A DNA stretch of 64,000 bases, from assembly GCA_009192285.1 (NCBI GenBank), contig WBVU01000003.1, positions 1,457,973 to 1,521,972 of the forward strand, in the 5' to 3' direction. Positions 1-8,250 of the stretch are shown piece after piece; the first letter of the stretch is position 1, and each line of letters starts with the position of its first letter. This stretch comes from Morchella semilibera (taxonomy: Eukaryota > Ascomycota > Pezizomycetes > Pezizales > Morchellaceae). The position numbers were made by a program, and so were the translations under genes. The notes beneath the pieces were generated by a model. It had not been told where the DNA came from. It did not search any database and saw only the letters and a list, made by a program, of their open reading frames with translations.

Positions 1-183
1 GAACAAGAGTGGGAAGTTGATGCTATTTTGGACTCACGAAGACGACGGGGAAGACTTGAGTATCTCGTTCGATACACCGGTTACGACGAGCCATCATGGC
101 AACCCTATGGCGATGTGGACAACTCCTCTGAGTTAGTCAAAGACTTTCACGAACGATATCCACGCAAACCTAAGAGGACTTAG
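1..183 (+). pseudogene. Gypsy (family C) pol C-terminus with chromodomain, cut by window edge
   Basis: The frame is open from base 1 to a TAG at 181-183. It encodes the last 60 residues of a Ty3/gypsy integrase. A WEVDAILDSR motif is followed by LEYLVRYTGYDEPSWQP, the core of a chromodomain that in chromoviruses directs integration to particular chromatin. The piece matches the C-terminus of element C1 (ends at 29060) almost residue for residue, so it belongs to the same family. The rest of the element lies outside the window. A purine-rich tract (about 188-200) separates it from the 3' LTR, as expected for plus-strand priming. Confidence 0.85.
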
Positions 184-206
184 GCCTCAGAGGGGGGCCT
201 AATATC

Positions 207-719
207 TATCACGGCGTGGAACATGGTCTAGCGGTGTTGCGGGAAGAGGGATTAGTCAGGGAGTTCTCTAGGATTCTTTAGGTTTCGAAAGCAGGGGTTC
301 GGTTCGGTAATAGGGGCTCGGGATTAGGAGATAAGGTTGGGTTCGGAGTTATGGGTCTTGGGAGATTCTATGGGGTTCTGTACAGGGTTATGGGGATGAG
401 TCATGGTATCGACATGTGGTGTATATATAGGGGTTCCGCTTTCGCTTGTAGATAGTTCTTTTCCTTTCCTCTTCACGCAACCTTCCTATCTCTAGGAGCT
501 TGTAGTCTTTAGAATTATATCTCTTCGACTCTTCGCTTCAGCGGTGTACCTGTCCTTGTGACCACAGGTCCACTTCCATAGCCTCGTCTCGCTTCGCTCC
601 GCCCCGTGGTCCCGCACCTCATACCCTGGTTTTCTCTTATAGCTCCGCTCTTCGCCCCGCGCCCTGCCTCGGTTGTAGACCTTGGCTTTTCGTTACTCAC
701 CCAGAATCATTCCGTGATA
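207..719 (+). repeat. 3' LTR of gypsy family C (513 bp)
   Basis: It starts TATCACGG and ends CCGTGATA, a perfect 8-bp inverted terminal repeat. It has a TATA box (GTATATATAG near 420) and the leader motif ACGCAACCTT near 476-485, as in the other family-C LTRs. The 3' third differs from the C1 LTR, so it is a divergent subfamily. Its right end sits inside the coding sequence of a host gene on the minus strand. The other flank, and so the target duplication, is outside the window. Confidence 0.85.
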
Positions 720-1690
720 GCCTGTTTTCCAAGATCGTAAGATAAACCAGATCGCGATGCAAACTAGGCTAATAAGCGCCTGAAATATATCATCAATGAA
801 ACCAGGATCCCTGGCCCCACGCGTTTTATCACCTTTGTAATATTTTAGAATATTACTTCTACGATTTCCGGGGCCCAAAAGTGAAGCCGGCCTGTCTAGT
901 GGCTGTGAGCACCTTGCCGAAGTCTCATGGAACGGTGGAGAGAGCTCTTACAGTATAATTATCAGGATCGCTTGTAAAACGGTCATTCTCGAGGAGAAAG
1001 GACACATTCTTACCCTTTGCCTCTGGCATTTTCTCCTCGCTCAAACCATACAAAAGATCCTCCGACATGCAGTCCTTCACTGTAAAAACAAGGTGCGATC
1101 TCACCCGCGAACTATTGATTTGAACCTAATGGAAGCAGTTAGCGAAGGCTCACTAAGCCCTCCGAAAGGCGCGCGAGGCACTCACGTCGCTCCTAGCTAA
1201 CTTAGTCATTGGTAGACTTGTATTAAAATGGTCGTTTGCCTCACTCCAAAACCGACGGACGTTAATACTAGGAGAATCAGCTTGAGGCCAAGGCTCCTCG
1301 AGCAATGTATAACGTCCGAGAAGGTATCCCGCATGCTTGATTATGGACTTGGCCTCTGCTGCGTTTTCATTAATAGAGTCAGGCTCTGGTGCTCCATACT
1401 GCGAAGTCGTTGGCATTCCATACTGCGAAGGCGTTGGCGTTCTATATGGAGATAGGGCTCTACGATATTGCTGTGGAGAGCTAGGCATGCGAAAGGATTG
1501 TGAATTTGAAGGGGTTGTCTCGTTCTCGCGGTCGAGCTCTTGTCGCAAGGTGCTGCTGGTCGAGCGAAATGAGGAACTTGTGGAGGCGATGCTAGCCCTT
1601 TCGGAGGTTGCTCCAGCCTTCAGTGGAGTTTTCAGCCTTCGTGAATTCACGACATGACAGTTTCCGTGCTCCGTTATATCAGCGGTTTGA
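693..1690 (-). pseudogene. Host spliced gene broken by two LTR insertions; DUF6532-like pattern
   Basis: Three exons can be read on the minus strand. Exon A ends at 1186, followed by an intron at 1126-1185 (GTGAGT donor, CTAAC branch, TTAG acceptor). Exon B is 952-1125 (58 codons), followed by an intron at 903-951 (GTAAGA donor, CACAG acceptor). Exon C runs from 902. All phases agree across both junctions. Exon A is Ser/Thr/Pro-rich and then helical. Exon C has a charged stretch, then a hydrophobic segment (ALISLVCIAIWFIL) and WKTG. This resembles the fungal DUF6532 family by pattern, not by search. At 720 the frame runs into the family-C LTR and stops eight codons later at 693-695, so the C-terminus is lost. 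Upstream, the family-A LTR at 1691 separates any 5' exon; the start is not identifiable. Confidence 0.55.
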
Positions 1691-2327
1691 TGTGACGGGG
1701 CGACGCGACGCAAAGAAGAAGATGACAATGATGACGCAGAAGTACCCGAGGAGCAAAGCGCGGCGACGAGGAGACCGACGAAGACAAAGGTAGTACAGGG
1801 CAGGCACAAGCACAGGCACCGGCAAAGGCAAAGGCAAGAGCAAGGGCACAGGGGCACAAGGCAGGGAAGGTGAGGACCAGATGGACCTCAACGAGAACGA
1901 TGAGAGGTGATATGGGTTTTCTCTCGTCAGAGGATCAAATACTTGGTACGAGAGGCTATGGCTTAGAAATAGGAGTAGATTCCTATATACCAAAATAACA
2001 GGAAGACAAGACAGAGAGAAAAGAAAGAAAGAACTAAAGAAAACATCTATCCCCGCTATTTAACACACCTCCTGCGCCAGTCCGCTATGACTCACACTTT
2101 CGCTCATGGAACCCCATAGAAACCCATCGCTACCACACCTCGTAATCCTCCCCACCATCTCTGCTATTCTACCTTACCAATCCATCACGCCATCGAACCT
2201 CCTAGAACTCAATGACGACAATCTCCACCTTGCACTCCCACCCTCGCTTAACATTACCCTAACAACCACAACCATGCATCATCGACCGACTCAAAATTGC
2301 CGGGACAGATGCCAAGGCGCTGGGACA
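1691..2327 (-). repeat. Solo LTR, family A, TSD TTTGA
   Basis: In its own orientation it runs TGTCCC(A)GCG...CCGTCACA; here it is reversed. TTTGA occurs at 1686-1690 and again at 2328-2332, a clean 5-bp target duplication. No internal gypsy sequence is present, so it is a solo LTR left by LTR-LTR recombination. It contains the family's pyrimidine-rich block and a CAGGCAC-type short repeat. It lies within the broken host gene, possibly in an intron. Confidence 0.9.
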
Positions 2328-2332
2328 TTTGA

Positions 2333-2839
2333 CTGAGACGAGGGGGATTAAAATATCACATACCTGCATCATATTTACTGCAAAAGAAGAAGAAGCAATT
2401 GCTTCTGCCGCCAGTCCACTAGGTCTCCTTCGAGTGGTTGCAAGAGCCCTGGCGGAGGCCACAGGGGCCTCCCGGGCCCTTGGTGTTTTTCCAGCTCGCG
2501 ACCCCCAGTTTGATGGTGGTCGTGGCAGTGGTCGTGATGGTGGTGGTGGTTGTGGTGGTTGTGGTGGGGATGGTGGGACTGGGGATATACTCCGTTCTGA
2601 TAAAGGCATATGCTGGGGCTATTAGGGTGTCACACCAAGCAACCCGAGTAGTCAAGTAAAGAGCTTAGAGTTGGAAACGCTAACCGCAAAGGCAGTAAGG
2701 AACCAGGTCTCCTCAGTCCTAACCAGCCTAGAGTCTCGATCGCCCGGTGCTAGTCCTTTCGGTATGCAAGTGGTCCTAAAATACGAAGATGGTTCGAGGT
2801 GGAGTTTTCAAGTCACTTGAGGAATTCTCGAAGATAAAG
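2333..2839. other. No gene assigned; possible 5' part of the broken host gene, then spacer
   Basis: Minus-strand ORFs here are Pro- or Thr-rich because of a (GTG)n-like tract near 2513-2575. A possible donor (CAG|GTATGT on the minus strand, near 2360) hints at a 5' exon of the gene at 693-1690, but no consistent model could be built. From 2640 to 2839 nothing is recognisable. Confidence 0.35.
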
Positions 2840-4889
2840 TATCCCTTAGACGGTCGGTCTGAATTGTAACGAGTGCACTAACCAAAGATGGTAGGAGTGA
2901 CAACTTCACCTCAACATCACAAGCTCAGTAACGATGGCACCTAAAAGAAGAGTCCTCAGTGAACATTCTGGAAATTCTTTGAATACAACAAAAAAACGAA
3001 GGGTCGCCGAGACCAGTGCCGAGGCCAGCGCCGAGATCAATACTGAGGGGAGTCCTGTTGTGATAAGGAAGCCTCAGCGAAGAGTCAAAACCCGGATTGA
3101 AGCCAGTACTCTACCACCACTACCTGTTTTTGAGCCATTCCAACCCGAGTTTCCGGTCCATAGTGCTAAAGTTTTATTGCCGGATGGATGCGCAACTGAA
3201 CCATTATCTCTATTCAGTCTATTCTTTACAGACGAGGTATTCCAGAAGCTTGCAGATAATACCAACAAATATGCTTCGCTTAAACGAGGACAAAATCAAT
3301 CAGAGACTACAAGGAACGAACGCCCCTGGAAGGACTGCACCCCAGCTGAGTTAAGGGTTCTTTTTGGTATTTGGATCTTTATGGGAATCAACAAACTTCC
3401 AAGTCCTCGAGACCACTGGCGAGTGCAACATCCTCAGGTGCGGCATACTAGAGCAGTCAACAACGACGCAACAACGTTAGCCCAACTAGTCAGACAATCA
3501 ATGAGTGTAGCAAGATTTGAACAGCTCAAGCGGTACTTTCATGTATCAGACCCAATGTTGCCGACACCAAAAGCAGAAATGTGGTACCATAAAGTTGAAC
3601 CCCTCTCGTCTACTCTCCGCAACAATTTCCAGAAATATTTTCTACCTGGGACGAAGGTTTCAATAGATGAGATGATGATTAAACTCTTTGGGAGGAGTAA
3701 ACATACATTTAAGATTAAAAACAAGCCAATCAAACAAGGGTATAAGATATTGGCACTCTCCTATCAAGGATACACATATGCATTTCTCTACTATTCTGGA
3801 GTACGTGGCATCGGGACAGCAGAGATCACGAATACTCCCGGCCTCACACCCACTTCCTCGGCGGTCTATCATCTTGCACAAACACTCCCTCGAGAAAATC
3901 ATAGTTTCCATATCCTGATGGATAATCTATTTACAAATGTGCCTCTTTTTTGCCATCTTCGTGCGCTTGGTATTGGTGCAGCAGGGACAGCCCACATTGA
4001 CTCAACTGGTTTTCCTGATATCCTAAAAATTGATAAAGATAAAGCTAAATCAGTTTTATCTTGGGGGCATCTCAGTGGAGCTGTGGTTGACGGTGTATGT
4101 TGTCTTGTATGGCAGGATAACAGTTCTGTATTCTTTATGACTACGATTCACAATGTCTCTGAGACAGTTACTCGCTACCGACGTCGCCCAAAATTAAGCA
4201 GCACAAACGGCAATAAACTACACGGTGTTTTTGGTACTAGGGTTAGAATGTACCTCTCAATACCAGCATTCATTGATGATTATAATTTCAATATGGGGGG
4301 TGTAGATATTGCCGATCAACTGCGCAGTTATTATTCAACTCAGCAAAAGTCACGGCGGAGTTGGTACCCCTACTTCTATTGGCTCCTAGATACTGCTGTT
4401 GTCAATTCATTCAAAATGCACTCGCTTTTAAACCAACGGGTTGGAGGAAAATTCAAAAGCCATAAATGGTTTAGGTTGAATTTGGCTGAAGAATTAATTA
4501 GAACCGGGAAAGAGATGGAAAAATCAGTAACAAATGGACTCGCTTCCTCAAACCCTCAGTTGAATAGACGAACAGCACCCCCCAAACCCGTTCCAGTATC
4601 ATTTCCACTAGTTTCAGATCATGTATTAGAAACAAGACCTACCCGCAACCTATGTATTCTCTGCAACTGGTATAAGAAAGTTGGTTCTACAAAAAAAAAA
4701 CCTAAACAAGTAAACCTAGGCTGTAAGGAATGCAATCTTCCACTTTGTCGAGACTGTTTCCTTTCTCTTCATTCATGTAGTTAAAGAGGTTCCGTAGTAT
4801 CAATATATTTTTATATCAGTAGCCAAGCCATCTATCCCAACAGAGTTAGGTCCCTTGGATTGCTAACCGGACCGACCGTCTAAGGGATA
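2840..4889 (+). mobile_element. piggyBac-type DNA transposon, apparently complete (2050 bp)
   Basis: The ends are 20-bp perfect inverted repeats TATCCCTTAGACGGTCGGTC (2840-2859 and, reversed, 4870-4889). Inside is one uninterrupted transposase gene. The repeat core CCCTTAG fits piggyBac ends, which begin CCC, but the flanks are not TTAA/TTAA. They read TA|TCCC...GGGA|TA, which would be a TA duplication if the repeat starts at TCCC. A shorter element with the same ends is at 59270-59468. The ORF is open and both ends are identical, which suggests recent activity. Confidence 0.85.
2934..4784 (+). CDS. piggyBac-type transposase (616 aa)
   Basis: This enzyme would excise and reinsert the element by a DDE/D cut-and-paste reaction in the nucleus. 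Three catalytic aspartates are visible: D245 in SIDEMMIKLFGR, D330 in LMDNLFTNVP, and D458 (with D461) in GGVDIADQLR, the spacing expected for DDE_Tnp_1_7. The first 60 residues are basic and contain likely nuclear-localisation motifs (KKRR). The C-terminus is Cys-rich, CILC...GCKECNLPLCRDC...H, like the piggyBac C-terminal zinc finger that binds the transposon ends. The length is normal for the family (about 550-650 aa). The ATG at 2934 is the first in frame and lies 94 bp inside the left end; the TAA is 105 bp from the right end. No stop, frameshift or intron is needed. Confidence 0.93.
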   Translation: MAPKRRVLSEHSGNSLNTTKKRRVAETSAEASAEINTEGSPVVIRKPQRRVKTRIEASTLPPLPVFEPFQPEFPVHSAKVLLPDGCATEPLSLFSLFFTDEVFQKLADNTNKYASLKRGQNQSETTRNERPWKDCTPAELRVLFGIWIFMGINKLPSPRDHWRVQHPQVRHTRAVNNDATTLAQLVRQSMSVARFEQLKRYFHVSDPMLPTPKAEMWYHKVEPLSSTLRNNFQKYFLPGTKVSIDEMMIKLFGRSKHTFKIKNKPIKQGYKILALSYQGYTYAFLYYSGVRGIGTAEITNTPGLTPTSSAVYHLAQTLPRENHSFHILMDNLFTNVPLFCHLRALGIGAAGTAHIDSTGFPDILKIDKDKAKSVLSWGHLSGAVVDGVCCLVWQDNSSVFFMTTIHNVSETVTRYRRRPKLSSTNGNKLHGVFGTRVRMYLSIPAFIDDYNFNMGGVDIADQLRSYYSTQQKSRRSWYPYFYWLLDTAVVNSFKMHSLLNQRVGGKFKSHKWFRLNLAEELIRTGKEMEKSVTNGLASSNPQLNRRTAPPKPVPVSFPLVSDHVLETRPTRNLCILCNWYKKVGSTKKKPKQVNLGCKECNLPLCRDCFLSLHSCS

Positions 4890-5317
4890 AAGCGTAAAGT
4901 AATAGTGATTATATCGATAAGACTCTTTCTTCGTCGCTGATGATTTCAACAAAGTCGGAGAATGACACAGTATTTATATCCCGCGCAAATGTCACGCGGA
5001 CTAAACATTATAAATACAAACATCCAGTGCGAAACCCCGAAGACCCTGAAAATACGCCAAGACAACCAAACGCCAAATCTATCCCACCATCTAAAATACC
5101 CCTGATATCTAATCTCATAAATCCCTCACGCTCTATCCCGTTTATAGATACCAACCCGTTTGCTGATAACATCCCAGTACCGGGCTCGACTTCGCTCGCC
5201 AACTCTTTCCCGACATCGTTACCTTCCCCAGAGGTGCCACCAGTGTGACATAGAGACTTTTTAGCAGCGTAGTAGCGTGGGGAGGGTCCTCCTCTTTCAG
5301 TCTTCGGGTTCCTTTTC
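4890..5317. other. No gene recognised
   Basis: A plus-strand ORF at 4940-5248 and a minus-strand ORF at 5008-5430 overlap but resemble nothing I know. Neither has a supporting promoter or motif. The segment may belong to the degenerate Plavaka copy to its right. Confidence 0.3.
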
Positions 5318-5685
5318 TCATGCCCGTAACAGGGGCGGTGGTGCATTCTCATCTCCCGGCCCCTCGTCCTCATAGTCATCCTCATGGATTTGAACGTAGT
5401 CTTCCTCCTCTGGATGATCATCAAAATCACTCCAGGTTTTTGGTGGGCCCTGCAACGCTCTGTTTACCAATATTGCCCCGTCTGGAAACCTTTCTGGAGG
5501 GTTCGGGGAGCCATAGTAATCGGGGTCAGTATCTGGTTCTGTAGTACCGGAATTCCTACTGCTCGCAGCACTCGAAATACTAATCACCCCCTTGGACGTT
5601 TATTAATGGAGGAGGAGATCAGCGCTTGCATGCCATATCCTTTCTCAACGCCACGCTTGTTGATTTTTGCTCTCTGCGAAGCCAT
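5318..5685 (-). pseudogene. Unrecognised small acidic ORF with one frameshift, own TATA box
   Basis: On the minus strand an ATG at 5683-5685 opens MASQRAKINKRGVEKGYG and runs to a TGA at 5584-5586. Shifted by one base, an open frame continues to 5318 with an acidic C-terminal half (DDHPEEEDYVQIHEDDYEDE). The two frames together would make about 120 residues. A TATA-like CTATATATAG lies at 5737-5746, with a GAGCCTTTATGAAGGCTC palindrome between it and the ATG. The same AAGGCTC motif fills the Plavaka region, and a near-copy (CCTTCATAAAGGCTC) lies just after the transposase near 19650. I infer it belongs to the degenerate Plavaka copy. Function unknown; no family recognised. Confidence 0.4.
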
Positions 5686-5746
5686 GATGGTGGTTTGTAA
5701 GGCTAGAAGAGCCTTCATAAAGGCTCTCACCTCCACTATATATAGT

Positions 5747-6253
5747 TCAATTCACACCATATCACCTTTGCTTTTTCTCGGCAATTAGAGGTTTTTGGCG
5801 AGAAGCCTTCCGGACGGCTCGCTAAGACAGAATCAATTCTATAACTAACCTAAATAAGATAACACGATACCCAAATAGGCAACCTTATATTCCCAAACAG
5901 GCAAAATTGCAACTGCATCTCCAAAAAACAAAAAACAACTGCAGTCAACATCAAACCGCTTATCAGGCCTTCTAAGCTCTAATCAAGCCTTCTAAGCTCT
6001 AATCAAGCCTTCTAAACTCCAATCAATGCCCCTCGGGCCTTCTAAACTCGCACTAGGTCGCTAGAGTCCTCGGAGACACGGTCATTGGCATCTCCGCCTT
6101 CACCATTGGTGTGCCTAAACAGGTGATTTCTCTCAGCCTGGGTCCAAATACGTTCACGATCATAGTGACAAGACTCAAAGGTAATGGCATTTGGGTAGAG
6201 CCTTCTATAATGCTCATCGAGCCTTCTTCCAATCGCCGCGTACCTCTCGGAAC
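5747..6253. repeat. Degenerate Plavaka 3' region with short AGCCTTCTAA repeats
   Basis: Four spaced copies of a roughly 20-bp unit containing GCCTTCTAA(A/G)CTC lie at about 5965-6048. Similar A-rich sequence and the same motif occur after the companion gene of the better copy (14630-14705). This is therefore the 3' flank of the companion gene at 12364-13383, displaced by insertion of the family-E gypsy. GGAAC at 6249-6253 is the left target duplication of that insertion. Confidence 0.5.
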
Positions 6254-6747
6254 TATTACGGCTCCGCCTCCTGCACCTCGCCCCCCGCCAAGGCGTCTTC
6301 GGAACAGGGTTGTTGGATAGTATCGGTCGTTGTCGGAAGTAGATTGAGGGATTAGGAAGGAGCTCGGGTAATGGAATGTAAGCGCTAGGAAGGATTGGGT
6401 AGTAACAGATAGAACTGGGGTTATCGAGAATAGTATGGGTGGTACGGGAGTGTAATAGTTTCTATGGGATCCTATGGTATGAGTCATTGGTGCGGGGGGA
6501 TAGTTGTATATATAGTGTTTGTTCTATCCTATGTTTTCGCCTCTCTAGGCAACGTCTTCTTTCTGTTAGCAATACATTACCTTGGCTTCGGCCATTCTGT
6601 TCTTACCTCGTCCCCGAACCCGAACCTGAACCTGAATCTAAACCTGAACCTGCCTCGCCTTGGGTATATCCTGAGCCGATCCCGTCCTACCTCTGTTCCT
6701 AAAAATCTACCCCGCCTCGTCCCTGAGCTCGACCCTGCCCCGTTAGA
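6254..6747 (+). repeat. 5' LTR of gypsy E
   Basis: It starts TATTACGG and ends CCGTTAGA, not TG...CA. A TATA box lies at about 6505-6515 and a leader motif AGGCAACGT at 6547-6555. A (CCTGAA)n-like hexamer tract lies at about 6614-6651. The partner 3' LTR is of equal length, with several substitutions. Confidence 0.9.
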
Positions 6748-6758
6748 CTACGATGCCT
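6748..6758 (+). other. Putative primer-binding site of gypsy E (self-priming type)
   Basis: CTACGATGCCT directly follows the LTR and does not begin with TGG, so it is no ordinary tRNA site. Its ACGATGCCT is complementary, with one mismatch, to AGGCAACGT in the element's own LTR leader (6547-6555). Confidence 0.5.
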
Positions 6759-6783
6759 CACCCTTTAGCTCCCGATATACACT

Positions 6784-8232
6784 ATGTCCGCTCAAGAAAC
6801 CTGGGTGTTTCCTGCCACCCTTGCCGAGTTTCAACGACAGTTTAATGTTGATCCTATTGCGCTACATCGCAACCTGACCAAAATCTCGCAAATCCGGGAC
6901 CGAGTTCTGAACGAAAGGAATCAAGCTCGGGCTGATCTAGCCCATATGACAGCCGCCTGCCAAGCTGCGGAGAATCAAACCTCTGCTATTCCTGAACTTG
7001 AACAACAGGTGGCTGACCTGGAACGACAGCTGACAGAGACCCGTCAGTTGAATACCTTGCTCACGACACAATCCGTTCCCCCAATGGCTCCCCCTGTTCG
7101 TCAGGTCCACTTTGAAACCAATCCTCCTCCAGTTGCTCCTCCCCCGGTGGCCCCGCTTGTTGCTCCTCCCGTCGCTCCCCCTGCTGCTCCCCCTGAGGCT
7201 CCTACCGCTCCCCGTTCTGAGAAGGTCCCTGACCCACCTAAGTTTGATGGGAAGAGGGAGGAGGTTCGCCCCTTTGTTACCCAACTTCGCCTCAAGATGC
7301 TCGCCAATCATGATCGTTTCCCTGCCGCCCAAGCCCGTCTTGCTTATACTATTAATCTCCTCTCCGGTCGCGCTCTTGCCCAGGTGATGCCCCTCGTTGT
7401 TGGAGGACGCATTGATCTGGAAGATATTGAGGCCTTGATCACTATCCTGGAGACTGCCTTCGGGGATCCAGATCGCATTGCCACGGCTGAACGAGAGTTC
7501 GAACGCCTTACTCAAGGAAGCCGAGACTTCTCTACTTACTTTGCTGAATTTCAACGATTGGCTGCTGAAGTCAGGTGGAATGATGAAGCCAAGAAACATG
7601 CGCTAACCCAAGGGCTCTTTCATGAGCTCCGCTCCGCTATGATCCACCATGACGTCCCTACCGCCACCTCGGAATATGTTCTTCTACTCCAAAAATTGGA
7701 CAATAGGCTCTGGGATACTCGAGCTAGAGATCGTCCCTCTCCCTTTGCCGCCCGCCAGTCCTTTGCTCCCTCTGCCCCTGCTCGTGCTCCTGCTCCTGCT
7801 TCTGCTGCTCCTGCTCCACACCCCTCTTACTCTCCAGGTGATGTGGTGCCAATGGATCTCTCTGGTGCCCGCCGCTCTCAACGTCGTGGCCCTATTACCT
7901 CTGCCGAACGTGCCCGCCGTGCCGCCCAAGGACTCTGCATGTATTGTGGACGTCCTGGACACTTTGCCGCTGAATGTCCTGCTCGCCCTGTTGCTCGCTC
8001 TGCTCGTGTTGCTGCTACTTCTGAGGTCAGTGTACCTCCGGTTATGTCTGGGGCCGGCGCGCCTCCTGTTGTTAATCAAGCTTCTTGTCCTTCTTCTTCT
8101 CCTGGTTATGTTTTTGGGTTTCCTTTTGGTGCTTCTTCTTCTTCTGGTTCTGGTTCTTCGGGTTTGGGTTCTCCTAGTTCGATGGTCGCAACTGCCCCGG
8201 ATCAGTCGGGTTTTCACGAGGACCTGTCTTAG
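6784..8232 (+). CDS. gag: Gypsy E Gag with CCHC zinc knuckle (482 aa)
   Basis: Structural protein of the retrotransposon particle. The N-terminal 90 residues are helical and coiled-coil-like, followed by a Pro-rich linker. Then comes the capsid-like region common to fungal gypsy Gags (motifs FDGKREEVRPFVTQLRLKM and FERLTQGSRDFSTYFAEFQR). A single zinc knuckle, CMYCGRPGHFAAEC, lies at residues 385-398 and would bind the RNA. The tail is Ser/Gly-rich. The ATG at 6784 is the first after the LTR and primer site. The TAG at 8230-8232 lies in the loop of a hairpin that I read as the frameshift signal for pol. The frame is intact. Confidence 0.9.
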   Translation: MSAQETWVFPATLAEFQRQFNVDPIALHRNLTKISQIRDRVLNERNQARADLAHMTAACQAAENQTSAIPELEQQVADLERQLTETRQLNTLLTTQSVPPMAPPVRQVHFETNPPPVAPPPVAPLVAPPVAPPAAPPEAPTAPRSEKVPDPPKFDGKREEVRPFVTQLRLKMLANHDRFPAAQARLAYTINLLSGRALAQVMPLVVGGRIDLEDIEALITILETAFGDPDRIATAEREFERLTQGSRDFSTYFAEFQRLAAEVRWNDEAKKHALTQGLFHELRSAMIHHDVPTATSEYVLLLQKLDNRLWDTRARDRPSPFAARQSFAPSAPARAPAPASAAPAPHPSYSPGDVVPMDLSGARRSQRRGPITSAERARRAAQGLCMYCGRPGHFAAECPARPVARSARVAATSEVSVPPVMSGAGAPPVVNQASCPSSSPGYVFGFPFGASSSSGSGSSGLGSPSSMVATAPDQSGFHEDLS

Positions 8233-8250
8233 GTGGCTTAGACCAGGTCC
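8208..8250 (+). promoter_or_regulatory. -1 frameshift signal at the gag-pol junction of gypsy E
   Basis: The slippery heptamer G GGT TTT (8208-8214) is in the gag frame. After a 5-nt spacer comes a hairpin whose arms are GGACCTG (8220-8226) and CAGGTCC (8244-8250), extended by TCT/AGA with one bulged C. The gag TAG lies in the loop. Pol is open in the -1 frame from the heptamer onward and has no nearby ATG. Confidence 0.75.

Noticed and set aside
4925-4938. GCTGATG next to the piggyBac element as a left Plavaka end
   Set aside because: Only seven bases match, the adjoining base breaks the CATCAGCAA repeat, and no gypsy flank is present.
5965-6048. CRISPR-like array of short spaced repeats
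   Set aside because: The units are imperfect and their spacers are not unique sequence. The context is eukaryotic, and they match transposon subterminal motifs.
6614-6651. Telomere-like (CCTGAA)n hexamers
   Set aside because: A short tract inside the family-E LTR, present in all its copies, with no relation to a chromosome end.
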